Shown: in pieces, positions 36,828 to 48,398 of the stretch
Position numbering within the stretch: the first letter of the stretch is position 1
How the letters are laid out: each line of letters begins with the position of its first letter
Source of the DNA: Sequoia sempervirens
Lineage: Eukaryota > Streptophyta > Pinopsida > Cupressales > Cupressaceae
Reading direction: 5' to 3'
DNA length: 64,000 nt
Assembly: GCA_007258455.2 (NCBI GenBank)
Contig: VDFB02321293.1
Location: forward strand, 62,001 to 126,000
Translations under genes and position numbers: made by a program
The notes under the pieces: model-generated
Seen by the model: only the letters and a program-made list of their open reading frames with translations
Databases searched by the model: none
Told to the model about the DNA's origin: nothing

Positions 36828-37690
36828 TGAGAAACAAAGTGAAAATAATCCAACAAAATCTTCTACAAAGTGCATGCAAATTTGAAATATGTTTCTTTAT
36901 CTAGGATTAACATAAAATAATATTATGTAGATACATAAATCAACAACAACAATAAAATCAGCAAACCATATAGACATAGGATTTATGTGGAGACATCCTC
37001 TAAGGAAAATACTCCACTAGAGAAAGATAAAAAGTATATATTAATATTTGATGTACATGGAACAATATCAACACACTAACACTCTACACTTTAAAAACAT
37101 TTTGAAAACACCAATGTAGCCATGAATAAATACATGAAACCACCATCTCATAACTCCAATGTATAGGCAAGGAGAGAGGCCAAAACCACAAATGATTTTA
37201 CCAAAATAATTAATACGAAAAATAATAGTATCATGCTAAAACTCCACACTTACCTTGTAAAGTATCTTTTGAGAATAGAAAATGCATTAAATGAATTTAC
37301 ATGGGTCTCACATGGGCTCAATCAATGAGTCTTCATAAATGCAAAGGAATCTTTGACCAATAACTCCTAATGGCTAACATCCTCAATTAGTATAGAGACC
37401 CATTTTGAAGTCAACTCATCTAATCCCCATCCATCATAACAACTCCTTCTTTTAGTGCCTAGGAATGAAAAAATACCTAAAATAACCTCAAAGTCATCCA
37501 TAATTACCACATTATCCTCCATCTCCTTTATGAATGTATGTAACAACATATACCAATAATTTAGGGGAATAAATAATAGATATTATTTTTCCAATCACTC
37601 TCTAGGAATTTGAGTACACATTCCAAGAGTGTTGGAGACACATAAAAGTATAAATATGATTGCAAGGTAAGTGACATCTTAATCCTAATA
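36828..37690 (-). repeat. 3' LTR of Copia-1
   Basis: 863 bp, plus-strand start TGAGAAACAAAG. It shares with the right LTR the blocks TTTATCTAGGATTA, ACCACCATCTCATA, CACATGGGCTCAAT and CATCCATCATAACAACT. Many substitutions and small indels indicate age. Confidence 0.85.
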
Positions 37691-37999
37691 TTATAAATGA
37701 AACTAAGTACAAGAACCAAGATCCATGGTCTTCTTGCACCTAGAGAACTTATCTATAGGTACTATCTTTGTGAAGGAATCTACAACATTCTCATGAGTGT
37801 CAAATTTCTATAATATGACCTTACCATTCTCTACCATATCTTGCATAAAGTGATAATAAAAATAAAAATGCTTAGTAAGATCATGATACATGAAATTCTT
37901 GGCCAAAAAAGTAGCACTCTAATTGTCACAATTGATTTCAATAGCCCTACAATAAAAAACAATGCTTGTAAAAAGTGTTTTTATCCAAAATACCTCCTT

Positions 38000-38480
38000 A
38001 GAAAATGTATAGCAACCATAGACTCTACTTCAATATTGGAATAAACAACCATTGAATTCATTTTACTCGTCCAACTCAATGCACCACCAAATTGAGAAAA
38101 CACATAGCCAGTAGTAAACCTTCAACTATTCAAGTCTCTTGCCCAATTTACATCCACAAAACTATGTGTGTATGATGAATTATTCACATCATTAGTACAA
38201 TAATAACACAAATAGTAATCATAAGGGTGATGCAAGTATCTAAAAACCTATTAACATAAGACAAATGCTCCAAGTACCAAGGTTAGACATAAACCTAATA
38301 AAAAATCCCATTGCGTGGACAATATTTGGTATAATATAAATCATTGCATACATTAAGCTACCATTAACACAAACATAAGACAAATTAGAAAAATCCTCAA
38401 ATTAATCATCCAATTTAGGACTCATATCTAGAGAAATCTTAGTTCCAACGAAAAATTGAATACTCACTAGTTTACAATAA
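38000..38480 (-). pseudogene. Copia-1 RNase H region
   Basis: Minus-strand pieces include GSLMYAMIYIIPNIVHAMG (typical GSLMYAMVCTRPDIAYAVG of Copia) and, further on, VNWARDLNS (typical DADWAGDLDSRRSTSGY). Stops and frame changes are frequent. Confidence 0.7.
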
Positions 38481-38499
38481 TGCAAATTAGACTACTACA

Positions 38500-39480
38500 A
38501 AATGGTAGAAACATACTTACCTTGAATTAAACAAATATTTCTATGAACTTGATCCTTGTTGATGTTTCTCCTAAGAATTTATTTTATAGCCTCCAAATAT
38601 TTCATATTAAATTTGTTAAAAAGCTAAGTTTTGAGCTCCCTAGTCATCACCTTATTGTTACCAATAAAGACAATATCATCCAAATACAAGACAATAATTA
38701 AAATATAATAATCAATAATTTTAACATAAATACAGTGATCCTTTTTTCTCCTAAAAAAACCTATAATTAATGAAAAATAATCAAAATTCTAGTGCAACAT
38801 CTTGGCTGACTATTTTTTACCATACAATGACTATTTTAACTTGCAAACCAAGTGTCGCCTTCACAACAAAACCATCATGATGTCACATATATATCTCCTC
38901 CTCAAGATCCCCATGCAAGAAATTAGTTTTAACATCCATTTTCTCAACTCTATATAAATATATAATAGGAATCTAATAGAAGTTAATTTAGCAATATGAG
39001 AGAAAATTTCACCTAAATTGACTCCTCTCTGAGAGTATCCCTTGCCCATTGGTTTGCCTTCTACTATTCTAACCTATTATTTGCACAAAATTTCTTCTTA
39101 TACACCTATTTGCAACCAATCAATTTTCTTCCCATGGGAAAACTAACAACATCTAAATCCATCACCTCCTCCTACATGGCCTACATCCAAGATTCACTAT
39201 CCTCCAAATAGATATCCTCCCTTAAATATATAGGTTCATCACCAATACTAAAAAAATACATAATGGAAATCTAGTGGGTTATACCTATCAAATGGATTCC
39301 AATGTATCATGGACCTAGACTCAAGGAAGGATTAAAAGGGATCTTCTTGTTATTATGTATACTCATCATGTATATCCTCATTTGAACTATCATTTGAATG
39401 CTCTTCTTCCTCTCCATCCTTTGATCCATCTATCTATTCTTCCACATGTGGGACTTCTTGCTTCTCAACCTTAGTCTCAA
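38500..39480 (-). pseudogene. Copia-1 reverse transcriptase
   Basis: Minus-strand fragments in order: KPMGKGYSQRGVNLGEIFSH (usual VAKGYSQ...DYGEIFSPV), LTSIRFLL, then VLYLDDIVFIGNN near 38660, where YLDD stands for the Copia YVDD catalytic motif. Multiple stops, so inactive. Confidence 0.8.
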
Positions 39481-39737
39481 AGTTTATTATTTTTGTCCCA
39501 CCTTTTTCCTTTGGTTGTTTTAGACTTGAAAATGCTCTAAATCAAAAACCACATCTCTAGAAAAAATAATTTTCTAGGTTTGAGGGTTCCAAAATTTATG
39601 ACCACTTATATTTTCATTGTAGCATACAAAGATGCATTTATGATCTTTTTTATCCAATTTAGATCTTATATCCCAATTCACATGAACATAAGCCTCATAG
39701 CCAAATACCCTTAAATGTGAAACATAAGGCTTTTTAC

Positions 39738-40290
39738 TCACACTCCATAAGGTGTTTTATGAACAAAATCAAAACAAGGAGATCTAATAATCAAATAACA
39801 AGTAGTACTTACAACCTCTATCCAAAAACATTTATCCAATTGCATACACTTGACATGATTTTGACTCTTTCTATTAAGGTTCAATTCATTCTTTTTGTAA
39901 CCCCAATTTGTTGGGTGTGTAAGGTGTAGTACAATACCTACATGCTTATAAAACTCATCAAATTCCTTAGAGAAATATTCACCACCATTATCAAATATTA
40001 ACAATGTTATTTTATAATCTATTTAATTTTCAACTAAGGCCTTGAATTCCTTACTATTAGTGAAATATTTATATTTATAAGGCATAAAATAAATCTAGGT
40101 GTATCTAGAAGCATCATCAATGAATGAGACATAATACCAAGATTTTCCATAGAACCCATATCCATTGGACCAAACACATCAAAATGAGTAATTTCCAATA
40201 ATTTATTTGCCTTATATCTTCCAATAGAAAATGAATATCCATTTTGTATACCATATACACACAATAATCATATAAATTATTTTTTACCAA
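39738..40290 (-). pseudogene. Copia-1 integrase core
   Basis: The minus strand encodes THFDVFGPMDMGSMEN (usual VHTDVCGPM...S) and then DNGGEYFSKEFDEFYKHVGI, with a following CYLIIRSPCF (usual CYLINRSPS). The DNGGEYxS motif carries the second catalytic Asp. Two frames are involved. Confidence 0.85.
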
Positions 40291-40534
40291 TAAAATAATT
40301 AGAAAAAATTTCAACTAATCTTTTATTAATAACAATCCTAAGATATTTTTCACTTATGTGACCAAATGTTGGTGCCAAAACATAAAAGAATTTTTAGAAT
40401 TTCTAATAGCATTAACAAAGTTACAAAATGTAGAGGCATTTAGCCTAACACAAAGTACCAATTTGAGATTATTTAGATTTCTCTCACCAACCTATAATTA
40501 GACTGGCCTAATGTCACATGTATTCTACAATCAT

Positions 40535-40780
40535 TCAACTTGGATATAAAAGTAAGTTTCTTGCAAGCCCTAGAATATGCAAAAAATTATCAAAGTTTTT
40601 AACCCTTCCATCACTGAAACACAATTGTACCTTTTCCTTACCAAAAAACCACTTAATTTTATTGTCTTTAAGAAAATAATATATTTTATCATAAGTTGTA
40701 TAAGTCAAAAACCACTCCTTGTGAGGAGTCATATTATAGGAGAAACCTAAATCAGTAAACCAAGAATCATCACTAATAGT
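40535..40780 (-). pseudogene. Copia-1 protease and gag-pre-integrase segment
   Basis: The minus strand reads FTDLGFSYNMTPHKEWF, a decayed form of the Copia protease motif DSGCSYHMTPHKEWF, then VQLCFSDGRVKNF and LGLARNLL (usual ...GLARNLISV). Confidence 0.8.
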
Positions 40781-40794
40781 GTTAGCATAACTAA

Positions 40795-41140
40795 ATAATA
40801 AAGAAAATTAATTGTGAAAAATAATAAACAAAGAACACATATTTACATGGAAAAACCTTCTAATGTACCAAGAAGAAAATCATAGGAAAATATCTCTCAA
40901 TTATATTATCTCAAGAATATTTTCATAGTTACAACAATCCATCAATCACAGAAAAACATGAATTTCAAAACCATACAACATCCAAGTTGTTGAATCCTTT
41001 TCGAAGAAGAATTTCCAAAAATAGAAAGTGTGACTTGGGCAACTACCTATCAAACACATGTCGTATGGATAAAAATAGTAAGCCCTCAAAATTAAAATAG
41101 TATGCCACATGGTACTCATCAATATTGGACAAAACTATAT
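40795..41140 (-). other. Extra segment between Copia-1 protease and gag, possibly a solo LTR
   Basis: About 340 bp that an intact Copia would not have at this place. The minus strand begins TGTTTGATAGGTAGTTGCCC and contains a block like other Copia LTR ends (TTCCATGTAAATATGTGTTC). No target duplication could be fixed, so the call is tentative. Confidence 0.3.
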
Positions 41141-41175
41141 TGACTTCACATACTAGCACTTATCATCATCATTAG

Positions 41176-42238
41176 GGGTGATCCCACAATATTGGTTTAC
41201 AATTTTTGGCTAAACTAGACATTGAACTGAATTTTTTTAACTAAATCTTCAATTTCAGGCACCTATAGCGGCTAAACCGTGAGGAAATTGAAAATGATAC
41301 AAACTAGTGATTTGTGACATTTTGTTTGTCGATTCTAAATATTTTTTTTCAAAATTTTTGGAATCAGATTGCACTTCTTTTTCCATCTCCTTTGAAAACT
41401 AGTTTTTAACAATAAACACCATTTTTAAAGAGTGACATCACTGGCTAACACATAATTTTTTTGTCTATGAAGGATAAAATTATAATTTTTTCAAATTTAG
41501 ATTCTTAACTATGATATCTAATGCATGGAATTGCTTTCGTAGCATTTAGTTGAATTTTTTTTTCTTAATTAAGTTTTAAAGTAAAACCAGTTACAATTTA
41601 GACATGATTCACTCGCTAAAGCATAATTTTTTTTGTATGTATCGAAATTCAATTTTTTTTTGTTGGATCAGGGACATCAATATCTAGTGCACTGATATTT
41701 TTCAATTTTTATTTTGATAATCTGCTATTTTTCCACATGTGCAGAACAAAGAGCTTGATTTTCGATGAAAAATCTATGTTTAATCAAATTAAAAAAAAAC
41801 ATAATAAAACTAAAATATATTAAAATTATATTCAATGGATAGCTCGTTCTGAGGAATACCATCATCCAGTTGGGTCTGTGAAGTCTCCTCCATTTTTATC
41901 CTCAACCCAAGCTTTGAAAGGCAATTTTCTGCAGAGATTTGGTAGAAGAGGGGGAGAGGGGGAAAAGGGGGGTTTGCTTGAACCCCCCTTGACTTTTCAA
42001 GCGAAAGGGGGTTCAAGCGAACCCCCCCTTTTTCAAAATTTCCCTTTGTTTTCCATTCAAAAAATGTGTGAAAAGGTGAGTCTGATCATTTAATAGGGTT
42101 CGCTTGAAGGGGGTTCGAGCCATTGAGGGTCCATTCGAACCCTAAAATGAAAAAAAAAAAAAAAAAAAAAAATCATGGGAGCATTTTTGCAATTTTCCTT
42201 CCTCAATGGAATTGTAAACCAGTATTGTGGGATCACCC
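41176..42238. mobile_element. TIR DNA element (1.06 kb) inserted in Copia-1 gag
   Basis: Inverted termini of 27 bp with one mismatch: left GGGTGATCCCACAATATTGG, right (reversed) GGGTGATCCCACAATACTGG, both continuing TTTACAA. TTAG flanks both sides (41172-41175, 42239-42242). A TTA duplication with an extra G is equally possible and would suit PIF/Harbinger. No transposase is visible. The interior includes a G-rich hairpin and a run of about 30 A near 42145-42172. It separates the Copia gag zinc knuckle from the protease. Confidence 0.85.
41971..42023. repeat. Hairpin inside the TIR element
   Basis: Arms of 20 bp with two mismatches (GGTTTGCTTGAACCCCCCTT, and AAAGGGGGTTCAAGCGAACC) around a 13-nt spacer. 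A related GGTTCGCTTGAAGGGGGTTC follows at ~42097. It may mark an older MITE inside the TIR element. Confidence 0.7.
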
Positions 42239-42242
42239 TTAG

Positions 42243-42447
42243 AAGGTTTCTTCATGGAGGAATTTGAAGATTTATTCTTTCTTCTGCATTCATTTTTCAC
42301 ATGACCTCTCTTTCCATAGTTTCAACACTTTTATCTTGGGTTTTTTGACCATCCTTTTTAATTTGGAGATCTATCCTTCTTCATATCCCCCTTATAATCT
42401 ATTTTTTATGTTTACTCATTCAGCCATCCCCAAAAATGTAGGGCATC
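42243..42447 (-). pseudogene. Copia-1 gag, zinc-knuckle part
   Basis: The minus strand carries NYGKRGHVKNECRRKNK, the CCHC knuckle (usual CYNCGKxGHVKxxC) with its first Cys pair damaged by a stop and a substitution. It continues into the TIR element on one side and the LINE on the other. The last gag codons before the LINE resume at 48328. Confidence 0.75.
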
Positions 42448-42799
42448 TTGCTTCAAAGTGGAAAGTGAATGAGATCTGCTAGGGTTTCTTGTGTTTGTGG
42501 TCATCCTTGGCCCCTCTTGCATCATATTGCGCCTTAGGCGCAATATTTTTCATTTACTCTGTGTGTACGATCGTATTTACTACAATTCTTGTAGTTTATT
42601 ATGCCTACAACTGGCTCCAACCCAATAGTTCTTGTTGGTGTTTCCAGTTCATCGGCTCTGCTCAATGGCTCCTCCTCTGAACAAGTGTCCCCATAAATTT
42701 GTTTCAAAGTGTTCCACAAGGTAAGTCTTTTGATTCTCTGACTATTATGGTGTTACCCATCCTGGATTTTGATTTTGCATGTCAATGATTAGAGCAACA

Positions 42800-43680
42800 T
42801 ACTCTTGTTGGTTATTTTTTTGGGAGGACTCCCCTTGAAAGTGTTCTTAAAGAATGGGTTGAAAAGGCCTGGGTCCCTCATGGGGTCTTCCTTGATATGG
42901 TCAAAATTTGACCAAATTTTTTTTTCTTTTTCACTTTGTGGAGGTCAGTCATGTTCAATAAATCCCGAATCATGGTTCTTGGTATGTTTGATCCTCTTTG
43001 ATGGTTTTCCAGCCCTAGACCTCAAACTTTGTTATCTCAGATGACACTAAATTATGGGTTCCAGTCTGGATAGAGTTGCCTAGTCTACCCTTTCCATGTT
43101 TACATTTTTTGCAGCATATTGCTTCCTCCCTGGGGAGGGTCATTTGTGTCGAACTAGATAGGTTCTTTCAAGATCTCCCTCAAAAGAAAGTTGTGTCAAA
43201 GTAGACCTTTCCCAAGATTTGAAAGATTCCATTGATATTCAAATTGGTTCTTTTCGACATAACCAGAAGGTTACCTATTTCAATCTACTAAATACTTGTT
43301 ATCAGTGTCAGTCTACTAACCATAAGATTAAGGATTGCCCTCTTGCAGTCCCCTATACTCAATCTTTACCACATGAGGTTGACAAGCCCCATCCAGCAAA
43401 AGGTGTTGCCACCAAACCAGAGGAAAAATGGACAATGACACCAACCGAAAAAAAAATTCCAATGGCTCCAGGGTGGTTACCAAAACCCCTGAGCTAGTGA
43501 AAGATGTTTCAAACCCTTCTATGAAGGGGAAGGAAACCAAAACAATTTCTAGTAGCATTCCAACTCAGTCAAGGCCCTCGGCTATGCCCCAACTAGCCTC
43601 AGTTATGATAACTCAACCGATTGAGTCTCCTTCCGTGTCAAGAATCTATAGGAGGTCACGCAGTCCTTCTTGACCTCTTG
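42800..43680 (+). pseudogene. LINE ORF1 (nucleic-acid binding, CCHC)
   Basis: Broken frames resembling the plant LINE ORF1 layout: a DUF4283-like part (near 42805-43044 and 43170-43300, with VDLSQDLKDSIDIQIG) followed by one CCHC knuckle, CYQCQSTNHKIKDC (C-x2-C-x4-H-x4-C), at about 43295-43335. A Ser/Pro/Thr-rich tail follows to the stop near 43673. In L1 elements this protein packages the RNA. Confidence 0.75.
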
Positions 43681-43819
43681 AAGAAGGAGAATATGTTCAA
43701 GAAAAATGGAGGCATTCATCTCCTACCATTCAAATTGGGTTAGTCCCACTAGAATTCTTGTAGAATCATTTTTTCTCTCTAGAAGAGTTGGACTCCAATG
43801 AAATGGTGGAGTTTCTAAC

Positions 43820-44570
43820 ATGAATTTCCTTTCCTAGAATTTTCGAGGTCTTACAGACCTCTCTAGGAAGTATTCATATTAGGGATACTATTTAGAAATA
43901 TGCTGGTATTGATGTTTTGTGTCTTCAAGAAGTGGAAGTTACTAGTTTTTTGCTCTCCTCGGCTTTCCATTCTATTTGTCCAACCAGTAAAAATTTTTGT
44001 ACTGATCATGAGGCTAGACATGATGGAGCGGTCACCCTTTTGTACCCACAATGACACACTTGTGTGGTTGATCATAGGTGTGACCCCGCACATCAACTCA
44101 TCTCAATTCTTTTGAACATTGATAATCATTCCTTTGGGATTGTTAATGTTTATGCCTCAAATGATGTTGTTGAAAGATCTCTTCTCTGTAGATGGATTGC
44201 TAACTCGTTGCTAGTTGCTACCTGGTTGCTTTGTGGGGATTTCAATATGGTTGAGATGGTGTACAACAAGGTTGGTACTCTACCATTTTGGTGGGAAGCT
44301 GGCGAAAGAGAGGCCCAGTACTACATGTGTAATAAATTGGGTCTTTTCGACCCCAATATTGGTTGTCGCCACTCTTATTCTCTCTAGCACACTTGGTCAA
44401 ACTATCGAGTTGGGTCTGACAGGATATTTAAGCGCCTTGATCGTGTTATGATCTTAGCTCAATATTTTCTCTCTTTTTTCATCTCTTCCCTACTTTCGGT
44501 TAAGTCGTTAGTGGATGTGATGTTGTCATACCACTTTTCCATTTTGTTTTGCATTAAATGGGAATTAAAG
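43820..44570 (+). pseudogene. LINE ORF2, endonuclease domain
   Basis: Apurinic-type endonuclease motifs in order: a LQEVE block near 43925 (Glu of the active site), then NVYASNDV, then LLCGDFNMVE near 44230 (usual GDFNxxL), then YRVGSDRIFKRLDRVM near 44405 (usual S.LDR). This domain nicks target DNA to prime reverse transcription. Frameshifts separate the blocks. Confidence 0.8.
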
Positions 44571-45128
44571 CAGCCTCGCGCCAATAGGACCTAGATTTTC
44601 CTAAACACCTCTCTGTTGAGTCACCACCCCATGCTAGCGCACATTAGCACTTTGGAATTTGGAGTGCAGGTCATCCCACAATACTAGTTGGATTATGTGG
44701 TAGAATGATGTCCCCACTCGCACTGCAAGGTTTCTTCACATTTATGGATGTCAATTGGCTATCTTTCATAGACGGTCTTATGAAACGACAATGTTTGACC
44801 TCCATATTGCCATCGAGGCTTTGGTGACTAACCCCTTTTCCCCTTCTCTGCAAGTCAAGGTTGTGGAGTTAAGGCATCAAAAGCAAGTTGCTAATAATTA
44901 TGCTACCAAAGGGGCATAAATCAAGGCCAAACTTCACTAGATTAAAATTGGGGATCATGCCTCGAAAGAATTTTTTTGGCTCTTCGATCCAGACATTCGT
45001 CACCTAGCATCAAGCGAATCAAAGAGGGAAATAATGTGCTTTCTAAATTGCTTGGTATTCTCTAGGCGTTTGTTAAGCACTACGAGTAGGTTTTCACAGC
45101 CCAAGACTATACTCTTGAGTGGAATAAT

Positions 45129-46112
45129 ATGCTCCAAGATTGTCTTTTTGTTGTGCCAAATAGGCTTTCCTTAGCCCAAAAATCTTTCGGTGAGAAATTT
45201 CTCACAATTGAAGACCTCAAAGAAGCTATCTACACTATGGTCGATGATAAAGCCCCAGGAATTGATGGGTTCTTGTGTGAATTCTACAAGGACCTTTGGG
45301 ATTGTGTGGGGAAAGATCTGCATAAAGTTTACCTTGAAGCTTTTAATTCTAAATCCCTAGGTAATCTTATTAACAAAGGTAACATAAAATTCATACCTAA
45401 AGTTGGTGATCTTGAGGATATCTGTAACTGGCAACCCATCACGCTCCTCAATGTTTCTTATAAAATTATTGCCAAAGCCCTTGCTTTAAAAATCTGCCAT
45501 ATGTTTCCTCAGATTGTGTGCCCATAGCAAACTAGATTTATTAAATCTAGGTTCATCTTGGAAAACATTATTTTTGTCTAGGAAGGCATGGAATGAGCGA
45601 GACACTAATCAAAAGGAAATTTTTCTCCAAATTGACTTTTCCAAAGCTTATGATCACATAGAATGGCCTTTCATACTTGCAATGCTCTCCTCGCTAGGAT
45701 TTGGCCTTCAATTCATCCAATCTATGCAGATGTTGTTCTCTGACGCTTCCACTTGCATCACCATTAATGGTTTCTAGTCCAAATATTTTGGTCTATTACG
45801 CTCCATTCGTCAAGGCTTCCCACTTGTCCCCTCACTTTATGTGCTTGTTGTTGAGGGGTTTGGCTACCTTCTGGCTCACTCCATCTCTCAAGGGCTTGTT
45901 CATGGGATCTCTTTTCCTAACTCGCTAGCTCAGGTGGTTAATGGAAAATTTGTCGATGATTCCTTCCTTACCTTGTTGGAAGAAGAAAATAATGTTAAAG
46001 TTTCTCTTGATTTCCTTGAGACATTCTATTTGGCCTCTAGTTCTATCATTCAATGGAACAAAACTTTGTGCTACAAACAATTTGTTCTTCCCAGTCCTCT
46101 CTGGATATAGTA
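45129..46112 (+). pseudogene. LINE ORF2, reverse transcriptase
   Basis: A clear series of L1 RT motifs: DDKAPGIDGFLCEFYKDLW, NKGNIKFIPKVGD, NWQPITLLNVSYKIIAKALA, QTRFIKSRFILENI, then LQIDFSKAYDHIEWPFI, a degraded RQG block near 45805, and FVDDSF near 45950 for the FADD catalytic motif. In-frame stops occur at ~45527, 45580 and 45777. Confidence 0.9.
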
Positions 46113-46149
46113 GTATGGTTGGAAGTGGATTTCCCCTAATGAACTATTT

Positions 46150-48140
46150 CAATTTCTTGGCATCCCTTTCGCCTTTCAATTTTTTTTGTTGATCTTTGGC
46201 AAGCAATTCTATCTCAGATTGAGCAAAAATTAGCTTTCTGGATTACCAAGCCGCTCTCCCTGGTTGGTAAATTTCAGATTTTCTACAAAGTTTTAGCAGT
46301 GACTCATGTGTATTACTCCTCATGTTGGGCCCCTTCTAAGGCCTCTTATGCTAAAATAGAAAATTTGCTTAGAGACTTTCTCTGGGCCTCTTCTAAGACT
46401 CACCAAGGTTTTTAACGCGTTGCCTGGGAGTTTTTCTACCTGCCCAAAGACTCTAGTGGGCTTGGCCTTCTCTCCACTCAGCGGCAAGGGATCGCTCTTT
46501 GCGTTAAATGGATTATCAGAGCTCTTATTGGAAATGAGGCCTGTAAAATCCTCCTTAGGCATTGTATTGAAATAGGTTATCCTGCTCACAGACCTTCTTG
46601 GAAGGTAATTGGCTTTCAAACCCTCCTTGTCATGAGGGAGCCAGTTTAGATCATGGGGACCTTTGTTGCCAAAATAATTTGGTGATCCTGGGAGGCAGTC
46701 AAGCCATAGCTTTGTTGGTCTAGGTTTGGATTTGGTGATGGGCTCTTGCTCAATCAGTAGAATATTTGGTGGTCTCCTCTTTTTTCCAGTGTTGGTCAGC
46801 CCTTGGCCAAGCTTCCTTGGCTTAAGGCCCTCAAGTTTCATAAGAAGGGTATCCAGACCCTTCAAAATTTATTTCATAGACCCACCATGAGTATCTTGAT
46901 GTGGGAAGCTTTTCATGCTCAGTATGGTTTTCAAAACCATGATCATGTGACTTACAATGACCTGGTGAGTGCCATTTCAACTGACATGCTTCATAAGGTG
47001 GGTATTTGTGCCACCAAGCCTTGGTGGAAGGACTATAAATGGTATCCAAACACCCCTTTCATGAATTACAAGCCTCGACTTGGTTATCAATGGCTTTCGC
47101 CTTAGTTTCCCATGATCGACAACCTGAACCAGAGATGGCACCTCCAGTCCTTGGTGTTTTTTTGGCACAAAATATTTTATGCTACGTGTTTTGCAAGTGT
47201 TGATCCAAAGCTCACACACTTTTCTTGGTGTATTCTTTTCCAAGGCTTACCAGTGGGGTCTCGACTTTCTCACTTGGGGATCCAGGACCCTCGTTGCCCA
47301 TTTTGTGGGCAACCCAAGTCATTTAAGCACCTCTTCTAGTTCTATACCAAAGCTCAACAATTGTGGAATTGGATTCATGACTTCTTTCAATCATTTAGGC
47401 TAGATTCCTTCTCCTAGCATATGGTTTTTTTGGATGACTCTCCTAGGCTCCTTGAAAAGTATACTCAGATTTGACACACTTTCAGGGTGGAAATCCTCTT
47501 TAGTATTTGGAAAGATAGAAATGCCCGCATATTTTCTCACAACCAGATTGATAAATTTGTTTCTTTACATTCTAAAGCAATTATTTGTTCTAATGTTCTT
47601 CCGTAGATTCAAGTTCAATCTAACAAGGTTGCGCTTGAATTTTATCATGTTCATGTGCTTCTTGACCACTGGGGAAATGCCCCTTGTACTGTTGCACGCG
47701 TGCCTCCCTCTCTCACTTCTCCTCGGGGTTGGTTGCCTTAGCGGGGCCGATGGTGAAGTGGTTTTTCCAAGGATTCACGTCCCTATTCTTAGGCTCCTCC
47801 TCATTGTGGCTCTCGCCCTCGCCAGTGGCTGCCCTCTCCTTCACGGGCTAACCTGGTGTGGCCTTTTGGAGGAGCGGCAAGGGGTGGAAGTGGCACTTCT
47901 AAGTGGCCTTCTACTAATGCTCTTGGAGGCGGTTATGGTTGGCCTTTTGATACTTCTAAGTGGCTCCTATGGTTGGATTTGGTGATTTCACCTCACCATG
48001 CAGAACAAGATAAAGATGTTGAAAAAGATGACGATGGTTGGGCTCCCCCTAACGCCACTCCATACCTCATTGATGTATGGGGGAAATTGGATGATAGGGG
48101 CCCGTCTCCCTCTGTTGGCACTGCCGTGGCCGCTTGATGA
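46150..48140 (+). pseudogene. LINE ORF2, C-terminal region with zf-RVT
   Basis: Continues with FQFLGIPF, a diverged linker, and a zinc-binding RVT segment at ~47150-47340: WHKIFYATCFASVDPKLTHF... CPFCGQPKSFKHLF, with the expected Cys pair and His. A Gly-rich piece (near 47856-48137) follows; its relation to ORF2 is unclear. Many stops. The plus-strand 3' UTR and poly(A) follow from 48140 to 48327. Confidence 0.65.
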
Positions 48141-48398
48141 CCTTTTATTTTTTATGTTATTGTAATGTTTCCTACTTTTTGGGCTCTACCCATGTGACTC
48201 TGGCTTTCTAGGTGTAGCCCATGTGACTTTTGAGGTGTGCCTTCTTACCACCCAACCTTTTTTTTGTGAATATGTATGATTATCTTTTATTAATATAGAT
48301 ACTATGCTTATTCGTCAAAAAAAAAATTAGGGCATCCTTTAAGCCATCATTCATGGATTTTCTTCTCATATCCATTAAAAGCACATTAGTAATGAGAC

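Larger units (their letters stand above)
42448..48327 (+). mobile_element. L1-type LINE, nearly full length, inserted in Copia-1 gag
   Basis: 5.88 kb flanked by TAGGGCATC on both sides (42439-42447 and 48328-48336). It ends in a ten-A tail after TTATTCGTC. The order is ORF1 with zinc knuckle, ORF2 endonuclease, RT, then a C-terminal zinc-binding segment and 3' UTR, which is the plant L1 plan. Frames are interrupted by stops and small shifts, so it is inactive, but decay is less advanced than in Copia-1. Confidence 0.9.

Noticed and set aside
46320..46865. 181-codon minus-strand frame
   Set aside because: It is antisense to the LINE ORF2 C-terminal region, whose plus-strand reading matches L1 proteins.
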